NCBI GenBank assembly: GCA_036898135.1
Contig: CM072511.1
Coordinates: 155,232,051-155,296,050 of the forward strand
Length of the DNA stretch: 64,000 nt
Source of the DNA: Oncomelania hupensis
Taxonomy: Eukaryota; Mollusca; Gastropoda; Littorinimorpha; Pomatiopsidae
Reading direction: 5' to 3'
Below are positions 12,010 through 24,058 of the stretch, piece after piece (the first letter of the stretch is position 1; each line of letters starts with the position of its first letter). The position numbers were made by a program, and so were the translations under genes. The notes under the pieces were generated by a model, which was not told the DNA's origin, did no database searches, and worked only from the letters and a program-made list of their open reading frames with translations.

Positions 12010-14077
12010 GTAAATTCATGAACCTATTCATAATGCTTACATAAAATCTCCCGTGGCCAAGGAGAGAGAGGGGTGGAAGTGAAGTGACGTCGCGTCAGGT
12101 GAACGTAGTCACATCCTGTGAAACCCGCGACCACAAAAGTTTGCGGGATACACACGAGATGTTCAAGATTATACACACGGAAGGCTGTGTATAGACTTCT
12201 GCCGACAATTTGTAACCACGTGTTTTTTTTTAACGTGCTAGGGTGAAATTATGTCCCCTGAGTCCCTAGAAATGCCTCTTTCGTTGTGCCGACGTCGGCA
12301 GAAATACGCACGTCGGCGGTATGCGGGTGTGTAACTACGAATTTGTCGGCAAAAGTGTCAAAAGACAAAGACACACACGCAGTACGCTTATATACATACA
12401 CTTTTGTACACATTTGTGAAGTGCCATCATTCTGTGTGGTAGCTTCGTTTTCTGGAACTCGGCATTTTCATTGGCAAGAACTGTTTGAGTGTCAGAGTCA
12501 TTACTTCCCTTTCATTTCTCCTCCTTCGCCTATTATTTTCGCTTCATCTCCTATTTCTGCACCTCTTTTCTTCTTCTTCTTCTTCTTCTTCTTCTTCTTC
12601 TTCTTCTGTCATCAATTCACCTCAGATGCAGGTCTGAATGGTGGAATGCAACATTGCATTTATACAACATTAGACTTCAGACGAAAAAAAAATCCATTTG
12701 CGGTTAATCTTGGTGGCGCATTGTCGTGTGGGACTCCTTCTTCTCTTCAGGCTTATAACTTCTATTTAGTGCAGGAACTTTGCACTGTACAAGGAAATTG
12801 AATTTGTGCATTCTTCCTTCTTTCTTCTTTTTTCCTTCTTTTCTTTCTGATTGAACTTTGTCCTCTTCTTAATGCTTTCTGTTACCCTCTCTCGTTTCTT
12901 CGGCATCATTTGCAGATCTGATTTAGATTGCGAAGAAAATTGCAATGTGGAGTTAATCTTTCTGACGCACTGTCGAGTATCATCATCCTTTGTACAATTT
13001 TAGGCCCGTAGTTTTTGTGTGCAAGGGTAAGTGAACCAATGCTTGCGCTGTGCATCGTTCCTATTTATTTCCTTCCTTCCTTCCTTCCCTGTCTTCCCGT
13101 ATACTTTCGTCCACTTCTGCATTTACCTCGGAACGAATTGTGCATGCATTTGATCTGGACTTGAGAAGAACTGCTACATTACCTTCGATAAGATTGCCTT
13201 TGGGAGAGAGCTGTTTTCAGGAGAAATTTCAATCTGAGGTTTCATCTCTGCGATGGATTTTCGAGCATTCTACATTTCTGACTTCGTAAGCAGTTCATAT
13301 GGGTACTTTGAAGTGAGTGACCTTGACTATAAACTGTGAAGGATCATTTTATGTTCAATCTTGATGTACGTAGAAATTGATCTTTCATGTCTACATATGT
13401 GACGGTTGTGAATCGAATTCGAAGGTATAGTTCTTTTGGGTTTAAAGACCCCTTACACATAAGCGCATGGGGGACTTCATTTTTAAATGTTCAAGGGTAT
13501 ATTCCACAAAAACGGAACAAATATTTAAAAAATAAAAAATAAAAAGAATCTGTTCTAGCTAGGGACTGTATGATATGGTCAGGGGATAGAAATGAGATCG
13601 AAGGATTTGTGAATAAAACAATAAGGGCAATATAGTCAGGTTAAACATTTTTGGATGAGAGGTAATGAGGGACAGTAGAAAGGTTATGAAAGAAGACAGA
13701 AAGAATGAGCAACAGTTTAGATAAGACTGTAGACAGTTTCCGCCGGAAATCCAGGTAACACAAAATGTAGATAAAATTTTAAGGACAAAGCCATGAGAGA
13801 AAACAGAAGAAAAGTTTGGATAAGGAGAGAAACTTTTTTGTTTTATTATTAGGGATACAGATTTTAGACTAATTAATAAGTCTGATCTTCCAATATGTCC
13901 CTTAACAAATTAACATTGTAAAGAACCTTTAACATTAACTTGGAAATCATATAAATCACACACACACACATGCACACACAATCACACCAACATCTTCAAC
14001 ATTATCTTTAAACAATTGTAGGCAACCACCCCTCCTTATCTCCCACCCTTAAAATAATAAAACTAATGATAATCATG

Positions 14078-14078
<1 letters not shown>
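12010..14078. other. No gene recognised; pyrimidine patches
   Basis: Contains (TTC)n at 12568-12606 and TTCC repeats near 13070. The stretches after them share a theme (ACATTAGACTTCAGACGAA, CATTTGCAGATCTGATTT) that may be three decayed repeats of about 400 bases. No coding frame is convincing. Confidence 0.4.

Positions 14079-14146
<68 letters not shown>
14079..14146 (+). repeat. (AAT)n microsatellite before LINE copy C
   Basis: About 22 AAT units just before the LINE tail. Confidence 0.95.
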
Positions 14147-14150
<4 letters not shown>

Positions 14151-14161
14151 CAATTACAATA

Positions 14162-16522
14162 ATCCTATCCTATCCTATCCTATCCCGTAACTACCGGTAC
14201 TGATTTGGCTCGGAAGAGTCCGCTGGACCTAAAGCAACAATCAATCAATCAATCAATCCCGTAACTCCGGAGGTCGTAGGGGCACGACAGATGATCGTTT
14301 AACCAGCGTACTCCATCTTTGCCTGTCCTCAGCAACCCTGATTGTTTCGCTCAGTGTCAAACCAGTCCATTCTCGAATGTTGTTCTCCCACCTTTTTTTC
14401 GGTCTCCCTCTTCTTCTACCTCCTTGCACTGTGCCTTGCAGGATGGTCTTTGCAAGACCTGATGATCTGGTGACGTGGCCATACCATCGGAGTTTCCGTT
14501 TTTTCACCACTGTGAGCAGGTCATCGTGTTGTCCAATGGCTTGTGTGATGGTCTGTCGGACTTCGTCGTTGGTGATGTGCTGGGTATAGGAAATGCCCAG
14601 AAGTGTTCTGTAGCACCTCATCTCCATGCTTTGTATTCTTCTTTGGAGATCTGCTGTGAGGGTCCATGTTTCGCAAGCATATAGGAAGATGGAGATGACA
14701 AGGGAGCGCAGCAGCCTTACTATAACCTTTGAGGGAAAGTTACACAGGGGGAAGATAATGGTAAGGGATGATTATAAAGATTGCTTAGCTCGGCTTGGAT
14801 ACAGCAGTGAGTCAGAGAGAGGAGAACAGAAGGTTTAATTGTTAGCTAGCACGTGCGATACATATTTGCTGGGTCAGCCGTTATTGGCCGGGGAAAGTGA
14901 AGGGTTTGCATGGTCAGTTGCATGACGCATACAGGTACCTACCTCCGGCTATTTTTCCTATAGGGAGCGCACGGACAATTCTTAGCTCATGATTGGCTGG
15001 AGCTTGGTGCATTACCTTATCTAGAGGGATGCGCATTTTCTGCAGAAATCTAGAATAAAAGGAAGAGAACAAAGAGGCTCGCTCTCTTATCTCTTTCTTC
15101 TGCCAGACTTTGGACAACTCTGTTCTGCGGGGTTCCGCCTTGTCTAGGTTGTAGTATTTAGAGTGTTTTAATTCATAATGTATCTGAGATCAGGACCTAA
15201 TTTATAGTAATTGCAGAACAAATAGAGTGTAGAAAGTATAGGATGTGTAATGCTTAGAGGTTGGTGTGGTTGCAGAATTTAGATGGTAAGTAGTCAGTTA
15301 GTGAGTTGGTCAGTGAGTTTGGATTGATTTTTAGGGTAAGAGTTAGTGATTTTCAAAGGAGGAAAGGAGAGCGGAAAACAAAGGATGATGAGGTAAGACG
15401 CAATGAATTTATTTGAACATTATCTGTATGGTTAATTAGAGTCTATGTGCATGTGAGTTTTATGTTTCTTGGGTGATGTGTATTAGTTAGACTATTAAAA
15501 TTGTATAAAATGAAGACAAGCTGTATTTTATTGTTATTTATTTGAGCGCATGACAAACCCTTTTGAACGGCAGTGAGACTGATTCTATTTTATATGTCTT
15601 GTATGCTTTAGTTGGTATGTCATGCCCGATCCCCGTCCATTTAGAACAATAGTTTAGATTAACTCTCACATAGATAACACAATATAGGGGACGCGTTACA
15701 CTTACCTTGGAATGTAGACTGATGGTCCTGTCTTTCCAAATTGGCTTCAACCTCGCCAAAGCAGCAGTTGATTGTGCGATCCTGGAGAGGACTTCCTGTC
15801 GGGACCCATTGTCTGACACAATGTCTCCTAAATATTTGAAGCCATGCACTGTGCCGAAAGATTGGCCTTGGACTTTGATGTCCATATTGATGTCATTGGT
15901 GTTGTTGGTCATCATGTTGGTCTTCTCTGCACTCTTCTATTTCCATTCAATAGGCTCTGGAGGTGGTGTCAAGCCTCTGTACCAGCTGTTCAAGTTCATG
16001 TTCAGCCAATCCATTAATGTCATCCACAAAACGAAGGTTGGAGATTGCTCTTCCCACTATGCTGACTGTGCCCTCGTGATCTGCAAGGGCATCTGACATG
16101 ATGCGTTCTAGGAAGATGTTGAAGAGTGTTGGAGAGAGTAGGCATCCCTGACCATCCCAGCAAGGTCCTCCTGAAAATAATACTCCACAGGTTGAAACCC
16201 CAAGCTGAACAAATCATAGCCAAAGAGCAAGCAGGATTCAGGGCAGGGCGAAGTACCACTGAACAGATTTTCAACCTCAGAATAATCTGCGAGAAATACC
16301 TACAGCACCAGCAACATCTATATCATGTGTTCGTAGACTTCAAAAAGGCGTTTGATCGAGTCTGGCATGCAGCTCTGTGGGCAACCATGAGAGTGTACGA
16401 CATCAGCCCTAAAATTATTGAAGTCATCAAAAGCCTGTATGACAAGACTACCACTGCAGTCCTCCACAACAGCGCCATCGAAAACTGGTTCAGAACAACA
16501 ATCGGTGTGCGTCAGGGATGCC
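14162..16522 (-). mobile_element. (TCCTA)-tail LINE copy C with inverted 5' part
   Basis: Minus-strand parts 14162-14720 and 15701-16152 form the 3' half. Bases 16153-16522 are the next upstream portion in the opposite (+) orientation: EQAGFRAGRST, FVDFKKAFDRVW and GVRQGC. The two halves would rejoin at GTCAGGGATGCC, which is present at both breakpoints (twelve bases). This is the twin-priming 5' inversion known for LINEs. A fragment of repeat X (14196-14245) sits in the tail region. Confidence 0.85.
14721..15700 (+). mobile_element. Solo LTR in LINE copy C
   Basis: The 980-base insert is bounded by a perfect 5-base repeat CTTAC (14716-14720 and 15701-15705) inside a stretch that in other copies reads GCAGCCTTACCTTGG. 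Its ends are TATAAC and GTTACA, the second the inverted form of TGTAAC, so the first likely mutated from TGTAAC. AATAAAAGGAAG near 15053 may be its TATA region. There is no coding sequence. The 5-base duplication and short inverted ends fit an LTR retrotransposon reduced to one LTR. Confidence 0.78.
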
Positions 16523-16531
16523 AGGAATTAC

Positions 16532-16533
16532 AA

Positions 16534-16594
<61 letters not shown>

Positions 16595-16631
16595 TATTAT
16601 TATTATTATTATTATAATAATAATAATAATA

Positions 16632-16677
<46 letters not shown>
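16532..16677. repeat. (AAT)n-(ATT)n inverted microsatellite
   Basis: AAT array, ATT array, AAT array, ATT array in turn. Each switch is a palindrome, able to fold into hairpins. It directly follows the inverted end of LINE copy C. Confidence 0.95.
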
Positions 16678-16955
16678 GAGAAAAGAAATAAGGGCGATTA
16701 AAATAAGATTGTAATAATGTCCGCACGCTGGTTAGGACAAGATGTAGATAAATATGATGGGTGTTAGGAAGAGAAAACAATTTAAAGGGAGGAGAAATGG
16801 TAATCGGAGAAAAAAGGCAGGGTTAGTATAGGTCAGGACGGATAAATGACTTAAGATTCAAAGGGTTTTAAAAAAAAACAAAAACAAAGCACGACCCAAT
16901 CGGACCCTCCCAGGACCACGATTAAAAGGTGGGATAGAAAGAAAAAAAAGTCAGT

Positions 16956-17160
16956 GGGGCCGGGTAGCTCAGTTGGTAAGAGCGTCTTGCTAGTAACCGA
17001 AAGGTCGCCGGTTCGAATCCCGGATTGGTCAACGTGTGATCATATTATTTTCCCCTTTACCAACAACTGGCCCGCTGGTGTCAGTATAAATCGGTCCAGT
17101 AGTCACCTATATGCGAAAGTGTCTTGTGACTATAATCTACAAACAACAACAACAACAACA
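16956..17160 (+). repeat. tRNA-Thr-derived SINE copy 1
   Basis: The head GCCGGGTAGCTCAGTTGG is box A and GGTTCGAATCC is box B. The anticodon-loop region CTAGTAA gives AGT, as in tRNA-Thr. The acceptor and anticodon stems pair poorly, so it is not a working tRNA. The body after it (GTGTGATCAT, CTGGTGTCA, CACCTATA, GTGACTATAATCT) is shared with 49947-50110, and it ends in (ACA)n. Confidence 0.82.
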
Positions 17161-17960
17161 AAAGTCGAAAAGATACGTAAGAGTGCTTATAATATGGAGG
17201 CCACAGAGGAGTGGAAGATAAGGCGGGAAACCAGAAAAAGAAGTTCGGTGAAAGTCAGTGAGGTTTAACCCACTATACAGTGAGCGGCAGAGGGACCTCA
17301 AGTCGGCAAAATGGACGGCCAAGTAGAGGCACTGGAAGAGAAAATGATCAAAGGAGGAGGGCATTCCACAGATACAGAGACGGTCGTGTGGATGGAAAGC
17401 CAATGCCATTGAACATATAATTTGGAGAGGAGGGGGGGAGTCGAGGAATAAAGGGGGGAAAGGGCGGGGAGAAGGATCTACCGGCCGATCCCTGTGGACC
17501 TCGCACCAGGCACGGTATTGGAGGACCCAATCATACCAGATGAAAGAAGTAACTGGTTCCCGAATCTCGAGGGAGGAGGGCGGCGCTGACAGAAGAAAGA
17601 GCATCTTCAACGGAACCAACCGCGGCTGCGCGGTCAGCAATTTCGTTTCCCTCAAGCTTACATGTGAAGGGATCCAGTATAGAACGAGGTGATGTCTAGG
17701 ATTTCAGTAACCAGAGACGGTCTGGCTGCAAACCAGCCCCGGTAAAGCCCTCGCCCCTCGCGAGTCAGAAAAAACGGTAATAGGAAGTCCCTGCGGTAGC
17801 TCGGCGCGTGAGAATATAAGACATGCCTCTCCGATAGTTAGTAGCTCATAGGAAAGGACGCTAGATCCAGGAGGTGCACCGAATGAGGAGTCACCTATTC
17901 CCTCTATATATAGGTCGAAATTGGCCATGCCTTCTGTCCCCTATACGCTTTGTGTCCGGG
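17140..17960 (-). mobile_element. Decayed LINE remnant with RNase H and CCHC-like motif
   Basis: Minus frames 17704-17928 and 17137-17655 read FDLYIEG, YELLTIGEAC and FSDSRGARAL, fitting RNase H strands and helix with a Glu and an Asp. CICGMPSSFDHFLFQC is then the CCHC-like tail seen in the other RNase H copies. The frames are broken and no RT is visible. Confidence 0.6.
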
Positions 17961-18034
17961 GATGATAATCTAATAACCAACCAACCAATCTGCCTTCATG
18001 ACACTGCTCACTTTGAATCACTCACCACATTCAT

Positions 18035-19790
18035 TCTCAATTCAATTCAATTTCAATTTTTTCAATTCAATTCAATTCAAGATTTATTCGCCAAGTGACA
18101 TACATACAGTTATAGTATACATGACACAAAGAATGCTTTAGATCAGCGGCAGGCATGTACAAGATACAGAACAAACAAATAAAGCATAGATCTAGTGTGA
18201 CCTATGTAACCAATGTAACCACCCATTATACTAGACAGCAGACCCACGCCTGACTAGAACACTCATGTAGAACATAGATATACAGACATCAACAAACACA
18301 ACCGAATTACAGATAACAAAACAGGTGCATATTTAATGTACATCATCAGACACAGCAAATATACAGATGACTAAAATAGATTCGCACGCAGAAGCACCCT
18401 CCCGCAATTCATGACTAATATGAATATGAATATGACGCAATAAGGAGCAGCCTAAACAATTCTTATAATTGATTTAAGTGTCTGATAGACCACGGGAAGA
18501 AGCCATTCAGTGAGCGTGTGGTTTTGCTGGGGAGGGAACGGAGTCTTCGGCCTGAGGGGAGCATCTGGAAGAGCACGTGGGCGGGGTGGGACTCATCATG
18601 GATTATATGTTTGGCTCTGCGTGTGACACGTTGCGCGTGTAAAGCCTCGATGGACGGGAGGGCCCCACCAACGCATCTTGAAGCCTGGCGCACAACACGG
18701 TCTAAACGCTCTTTATCTTGGATGTTTGCGTTGGAATACCAAACAATGAAAGAACAGGTCAAAATGCTTTCTACAGTGGCGCGGAAAAAATTGGCCATGA
18801 TAGCTTGGCTAACCCGAAACTTCCTAAGCTGGCGGAGAAAGAATAGTCTCTGATGGGCCTTCTTGACTGCGCCAGTGATGTGCTTTTCCCATCCTAAATC
18901 TGAGGAAATGGTTGTGCCGAGAAACCTGAAACTGTCTACTTGTTCTACTACTTCCCAGTTGATGGACAGGGGTTGCATGTTGTTTGTTTTGACGGAAATC
19001 TACCACTAGTTCTTTTGTTTTGGAGACGTTTAATTCCAGATTGTTGTCTATGCACCAAGCCACTAGCTCCTCCACTGCTTGCCTGTATGCTCCCTCGTCA
19101 TTGTTAGAGATCAGACCTTCTACCGTGGTGTCATCTGAGAACTTTAATATGACTACCTTATCATGGTGCGACACGCAGTCGTTCGTGAATAGGGTGAACA
19201 AAAGGGGAGATAATACGCATCCCTGTGGTGCACCTGTACTCAGGGTCAGTGGGTTGGAGAGCTTGTTGCCTACTCTTACTGATTGGGGGCGGTTAAGGAG
19301 AAAATCTAGTAGCCACCTACACAAGGCCTGTTCTACTCCCATGCTCTCTAGCTTGCTATACAGCTTGTGAGGAATGATCGTATTGAATGCCGAGGAATAA
19401 TCCACAAAGAGAATCCTAGCATAACTTTTGGGAGTGTCAAGATGTTGCAGAATGTAATGCAATCCCAGAGCCACTGCATCTTCTGCGTTTCTATTCTTCC
19501 GGTACGCAAACTGATGTGGGTCCATCCGGCTCTCTGTAGCTCGCTGAAGGTGGCGGAGCACCAGGTGCTCAAACACCTTCATGATCATAGATGTTCAGGC
19601 CACGGGTCTGTAGTCATTTAACCCACTGATGGTTTTCTTTTTAGGAATCGGGACTATGGTGGAGGTCTTAGCCACTAGGCACTGAGCACTGTTGGAGAGA
19701 AGCGTTAAAGATGTCAGTGAATACTGGGGCAAGCTGATTAGCGCATGATTTGAGGGCTGCTGGGGTTCTACTCATTCACTCACTCCACTC
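18035..19790 (-). mobile_element. Rex1/CR1-like LINE copy, 5'-truncated
   Basis: Frame 18824-19588 (minus) encodes RT fingers and palm: HLQRATESRMDPHQFAYR, LFVDYSSAFNTI, GAPQGCVLSPLLF and KFSDDTTVEGLI (FSDD at the catalytic site). Frame 18463-18978 continues in another phase with FRFLGTTISSDLGWEKHI and the C-terminal helices, so one frameshift lies near 18980. The 3' end may be the (TTCAA)n at 18042-18082. Assignment to the Rex1/CR1 group is from the RT style. Confidence 0.8.
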
Positions 19791-20019
19791 ATCATTGCGA
19801 ATGGAATCATGATTCGTGCTTATTTACCACAAATATTTAAGACAGTGGAGTCCAGGTATTTTTATGCAGAGTACAATTTTATTGAATGACCAAGCAACAG
19901 CACCCGGCTTCGTCTGCGGTTTCTGATGACGCAAAATTATAATCTTCACATGACGTACTTAATATAATGACGTCATTACCTTTTTATAGAAATATTCCCA
20001 AACAATTCCTTCATCTGAC

Positions 20020-21260
20020 TTCGACGGATGAGGATCTCCTTTTGCTCGCCTCCCGATAGAGGACTGTTATACCTTGCTTGCCTGCAGGGGCTGTCAGCAC
20101 CAGCCCTGCCTGTCTCCATCGTCCGCTTTGGGGAATCGCTGCCGACTCTCAAGTCACATCGTTTGGTGGCACCTAACCACGTGCTACAAGCGTACCTCTG
20201 AGACAGTTTCCACCGCTTGTCGACTGGTGCTGCTTCTGGCGATGCGTGCTTTTACGTTTTGGTAACTTTTTAACCTTTTGCTTTTAAACCGTCTTAGGTT
20301 TTTAGGTCATGAACTGGATTTTTAAAATCCATGGGCGTGTAGTCTTGTAAACAGGCGCCCCCTCAAACTTTGTTTTTATTTTATTTATTTTTTTTTATTT
20401 TTTTTGGCTAGTGTGCTCCTCTAACCCTTAGCTCGCGTAGTCAAAAGCAAGATAGAAGCGAGAGGAATTGGACCGGATGCCAGTACGAGCGACTCTGAAC
20501 GCCGCACAATCAATACTTCTGCACTGAGCAACCTGGTTGCTTGTGTTGAGAATGGGCTGGCTCCCCCCTAACCGCAAGAGAGTATACGGGACTCTCTCGG
20601 ATTCCTCCTCGACCTCTAGGGGAACAGATGAGGTCATGTTAGAGGCAAATGGTCTTTCTTCAAACCTCGGCTCTGATGCCGGGGACTTGGAGGATAAATG
20701 CTCCACTCCGGAGCAAATGTTGGTAGAGCTCACACAGATAGGCCAAATTTCTATTGCGTGCACCATTCCCACTCCTGTGGTGGATGGTGTCGTGGTGGGA
20801 ATTCCTCCCTCGGTCGCCGATGAGAAAATTCTAGAAAAATGCCACGGTGCCGTTGACCCTGATGACCCGGTCAGGGCATGTGCGGTTCGGTGTTTCCGGC
20901 GACTTCCTCGTTCAGACGGACAGCCGTCTACATCGGTGCGTGTCACGATAGAAGCTGCAACCCTGCAGCCTGCTCTCCTTTTGAATTGCAGAGAATATGC
21001 AGTCACGCCGTATGTGGCTACAGTAATTCGTTGCTACAATTGTCAGAAGTACGGACATATAAAAAAAGTACTGTAAATCTAAACAGATATGTTCTTCCTG
21101 TGGTGCCGCTGGCCACGCCGGGGCCCAATTTAAAGCTACTAAACTTTCCTGCACTAACTGCAAAGGCAGCCATTCGGCTGCCAACCTCAATTGTCCTGCC
21201 TTACAGGAGCGCCTAAGCATAGCGGTCGGTTTGAGCAAAGATCACCTATTGTAATGATAC
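20020..21260 (+). mobile_element. 5' part of a non-LTR element: leader and ORF1 (gag-like) fragment
   Basis: The frame 20537-21076 contains RCYNCQKYGHIKK, a CCHC zinc knuckle. After a frameshift at an A-run (21060-21066) further knuckles follow (CSSCGAAGHAGAQ, CTNCKGSHSAANLNC). Three knuckles after an acidic N-terminus fit ORF1 of I- or jockey-like elements. No endonuclease or RT follows, so only the 5' end is present, which is unusual because LINE copies normally lose this end. Confidence 0.65.
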
Positions 21261-21357
21261 TCTTTTAATGTGAAAACAATGCAATTTCTCGTTGTCATGC
21301 ACACACCCACAACATTAACACAATCATCCTTAAATACACTGGCGCTTTTTAAGATAC

Positions 21358-21515
21358 GCTGCATGGCACTGTCTTGTTACGTTTTGAGAACAGTTTTGGG
21401 GGAGCGAAATTTCTGGCAAACGTTCGGAAGCTTTCCGCTGCATGGCACTGTCTTGTTACGTTTTGATAACAGTTTTGGGGGAGCGAAATTTCTGGCAAAC
21501 GTTCGGAAGCTTTCC
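21358..21515 (+). repeat. 79-base tandem duplication
   Basis: Bases 21358-21436 and 21437-21515 are near-identical (GCTGCATGGCACTGTC to GGAAGCTTTCC), differing mainly at GAGAACAG versus GATAACAG. The duplication is recent. Confidence 0.85.
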
Positions 21516-21859
21516 GTTGTTTTTTGACTACGCACAGCTCCAGTCGCAACTTTAATGTACAAACGTTGAAGAGGTAGCCTACAACACGTGGAGACTGTTA
21601 CCTCCCGTCGATTTAACTTTCAAGATGAAACTTTCTAGAGTTGTCCTCGGCTGTGTTCAGATGTTGTAAACATGTTCAGGTTCTGTGTTTTTTGTTTGTA
21701 GCTTTGTTTTAGAGGAAAGTGTGAACGGAGGACAACTGGTGACTTGAACGTCACCCGATAAATGCCAACCTTTTAATAAGGTTTTGGACAGAGCAACTGT
21801 AGTGTAAAGTTGGAGATTTTCTGTTTCAGCACCCCACCATTCTTCTTTTTTTCTGTTTT

Positions 21860-22680
21860 CTTTTGCTTTAAACTCGCTTGCAAACTTATACTTGACAAGA
21901 CGTTTTCAAAAATTGCGTCTCGAAATCCATTGTCTTTCTTCTTCTTCTTTTCTTTATTTCTTCTTCCTTCCTTCATTTCTTCCGTCTTTCTTTCTTCATC
22001 TTCCCTTTCTTACTTCTTCCTTCCTTTCTTTTTTCTTCCTTTCTTTCTTTCGTATTTCTTCCATCCTTCCTTTTTTTTTCTTCCTTCTTCTTTTTTTTTT
22101 TTCGTTTTTTTTCTTCCTTTCTTTCTTCCTTTCGTTGTTTCTTTCTTTCTTTTTCCTTCCTTCTTTTCTTTCTTTCTTTCATTCTACTTACTTCCTTTCA
22201 TTCTTCTTCCTTTGTTTATTTCTTTCGTCTTTCTTTCTTTTTACTTCCTTCGTTTCTTTTATTCCTTCTTCCTTTGTTTATTTGTTTCTTTTTTCGTCTT
22301 TTTTTTTTCTCTTCTTTTTTTCTTTTTTCCCCTCCTTTCTTTTATTTTTTTGCTTCTTCATCCCTTCCTTCCTCCCTTCCTTTATTTTTTCTTCTTCCTT
22401 CCTTCCTTCCTTCCTTCATTCCTTTATCTATTTTTTCCTTCCATTCTTTCGTCTTTCTTTCTTTTTCCTTCCTTCTTCTTTTTTTTTTTTGTTTCTTTCT
22501 TGCTTACTTTTCCTTACTTCCTTTCTTTCTTCCTTTCTTTGTTTTTTTTATTTTTCCTTCCTTTCATTTTTATTTCGTTCTTCTTCCTTCCTTCCTTTCT
22601 GTCTTCTTCCTTCCTGCCTTTCGTTCTTTGTTTCTTTCTTCTTCTTGCCTCTTCCTCTTCTTCTTTCTTCGAGCAAATCT
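21860..22680 (+). repeat. Polypyrimidine tract of about 800 bases
   Basis: Almost only T and C on this strand ((TTCC)n, (TTTC)n, (CTT)n and T-runs). Long open frames here are low-complexity Phe/Ser/Leu translations, not genes. Confidence 0.95.
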
Positions 22681-23277
22681 GGTTTAGTGGAGATGTGCTC
22701 GCAACGCCCTCACATCTATTACAATATGGCAGTGCATTGATGCACAGATCAGCAGACAATTTGGATTTACAGACGAGCTTCCCTCACTTAGCGCATGGCT
22801 GCTGTTGCAAAGTTTGGGGATCAGTCTGGCAAGTTCTCAGGTCTAATGCCGCAGCCACACAACGCGGTAGGTCTTACGGTGCTTCCCCACGCATAGGCTT
22901 TTAAGAGGTCGATCCGACGAGCTACGACCAACCAGCACCTTTCTTGAGGAAAAAAAGAGAAACAACTCGTTTTAACAGCGTGAAAAGCTGATCATCGATA
23001 CTCTTCACTGCTCTTCGCAATTAAACCGCTGTCAACTCCTGATCGTTAAGACGTGTGACCAGGCTCTCAGCGCATGGCCTCGGTAACAAAGTTTGGGAAG
23101 TTGTCAAGCGTTAGCAGACTCCCCATCTCCACGCCATTACAAATTTCACACACCCCTGCTTTTGGCTATCGCCGGATCTTCTCTGACAAATTGCCCGTCC
23201 TAAGAAACGCCACGGCATATTTGAGCGTGATTTTGGCGCAGGTCATCGTCATCTTCGTTGTCGTCGTTGTTGTTGCA

Positions 23278-23293
23278 GTCATCATCATCATCG

Positions 23294-23373
<80 letters not shown>

Positions 23374-23612
23374 CTTCCAATGTCTGTGCCTTCATGTTGC
23401 CGATTCTGTTCCGACAAATTATCCGTCCAAACTACTCACGGAATGTCATCGACGTCGTTGTCATCATCTTCGCCGACGTCCTTGTTGTCATGGTCATTGT
23501 CATCGCCGTCGCCGTCACCATCATGATCCTCTTCATCTTCTACCCATCTCTGCTTGTTCGTCATTCTGACTGCAGTTTAAATGGACCTTTATCTTTTAAT
23601 TCAACGAGTGGA

Positions 23613-23690
<78 letters not shown>

Positions 23691-23693
23691 TAG
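23278..23693 (+). repeat. Two (ATC)n arrays
   Basis: About 23278-23370 and 23612-23693, each nearly pure ATC, with variant TCG/TCA triplets between. Confidence 0.95.
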
Positions 23694-23817
23694 GATCATC
23701 ATTCCTCAATAATGGTAATCTAAACTTTCACAAATAAAATTCACTTTCCGTCTTCTATTAGCGAGTTGATTTCCTTTTACACCGCACGTTTGAGTTAGTT
23801 ATTAATTGCTTACAGGA

Positions 23818-24058
23818 TCCAGCGGGTCTGCAAACGGCCGAATCAGGACCACAAAATCGTGATTACAACTTGGTTGAAAGAGGACTCACCCCTGATCCGT
23901 ATAACCTATCCTATCATATTTTATCATATCCCGTAACTCGTAGGTCGTAGGGGCACCACAGATGATCGTTTAACCAACGTACTCCATGTTTCTCTGTCCT
24001 CAGCAACCCTCATGGCTTCGCTCAGTGTCAAACCAGTCCATTCTCGAATGTTGTCCTG
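23818..24058 (-). mobile_element. (TCCTA)-tail LINE copy D, 3' portion, with repeat X fragment
   Basis: 23905-24058 matches the 3' end of copy A (GGTCGTAGGGGCACCACAGA). It is preceded by a repeat X fragment (GAATCAGGACC, CTCACCCCTGATCC). The copy resumes at 25526 after an insertion. Confidence 0.8.

Noticed and set aside
11747..12031. Long Leu-rich frame over (AAT)n
   Set aside because: It is the translation of a microsatellite; composition and all-frame openness show that it is not a gene.
21810..22904. 364-codon Phe/Ser/Leu frame
   Set aside because: It lies in the polypyrimidine tract and is open in several phases for composition reasons.
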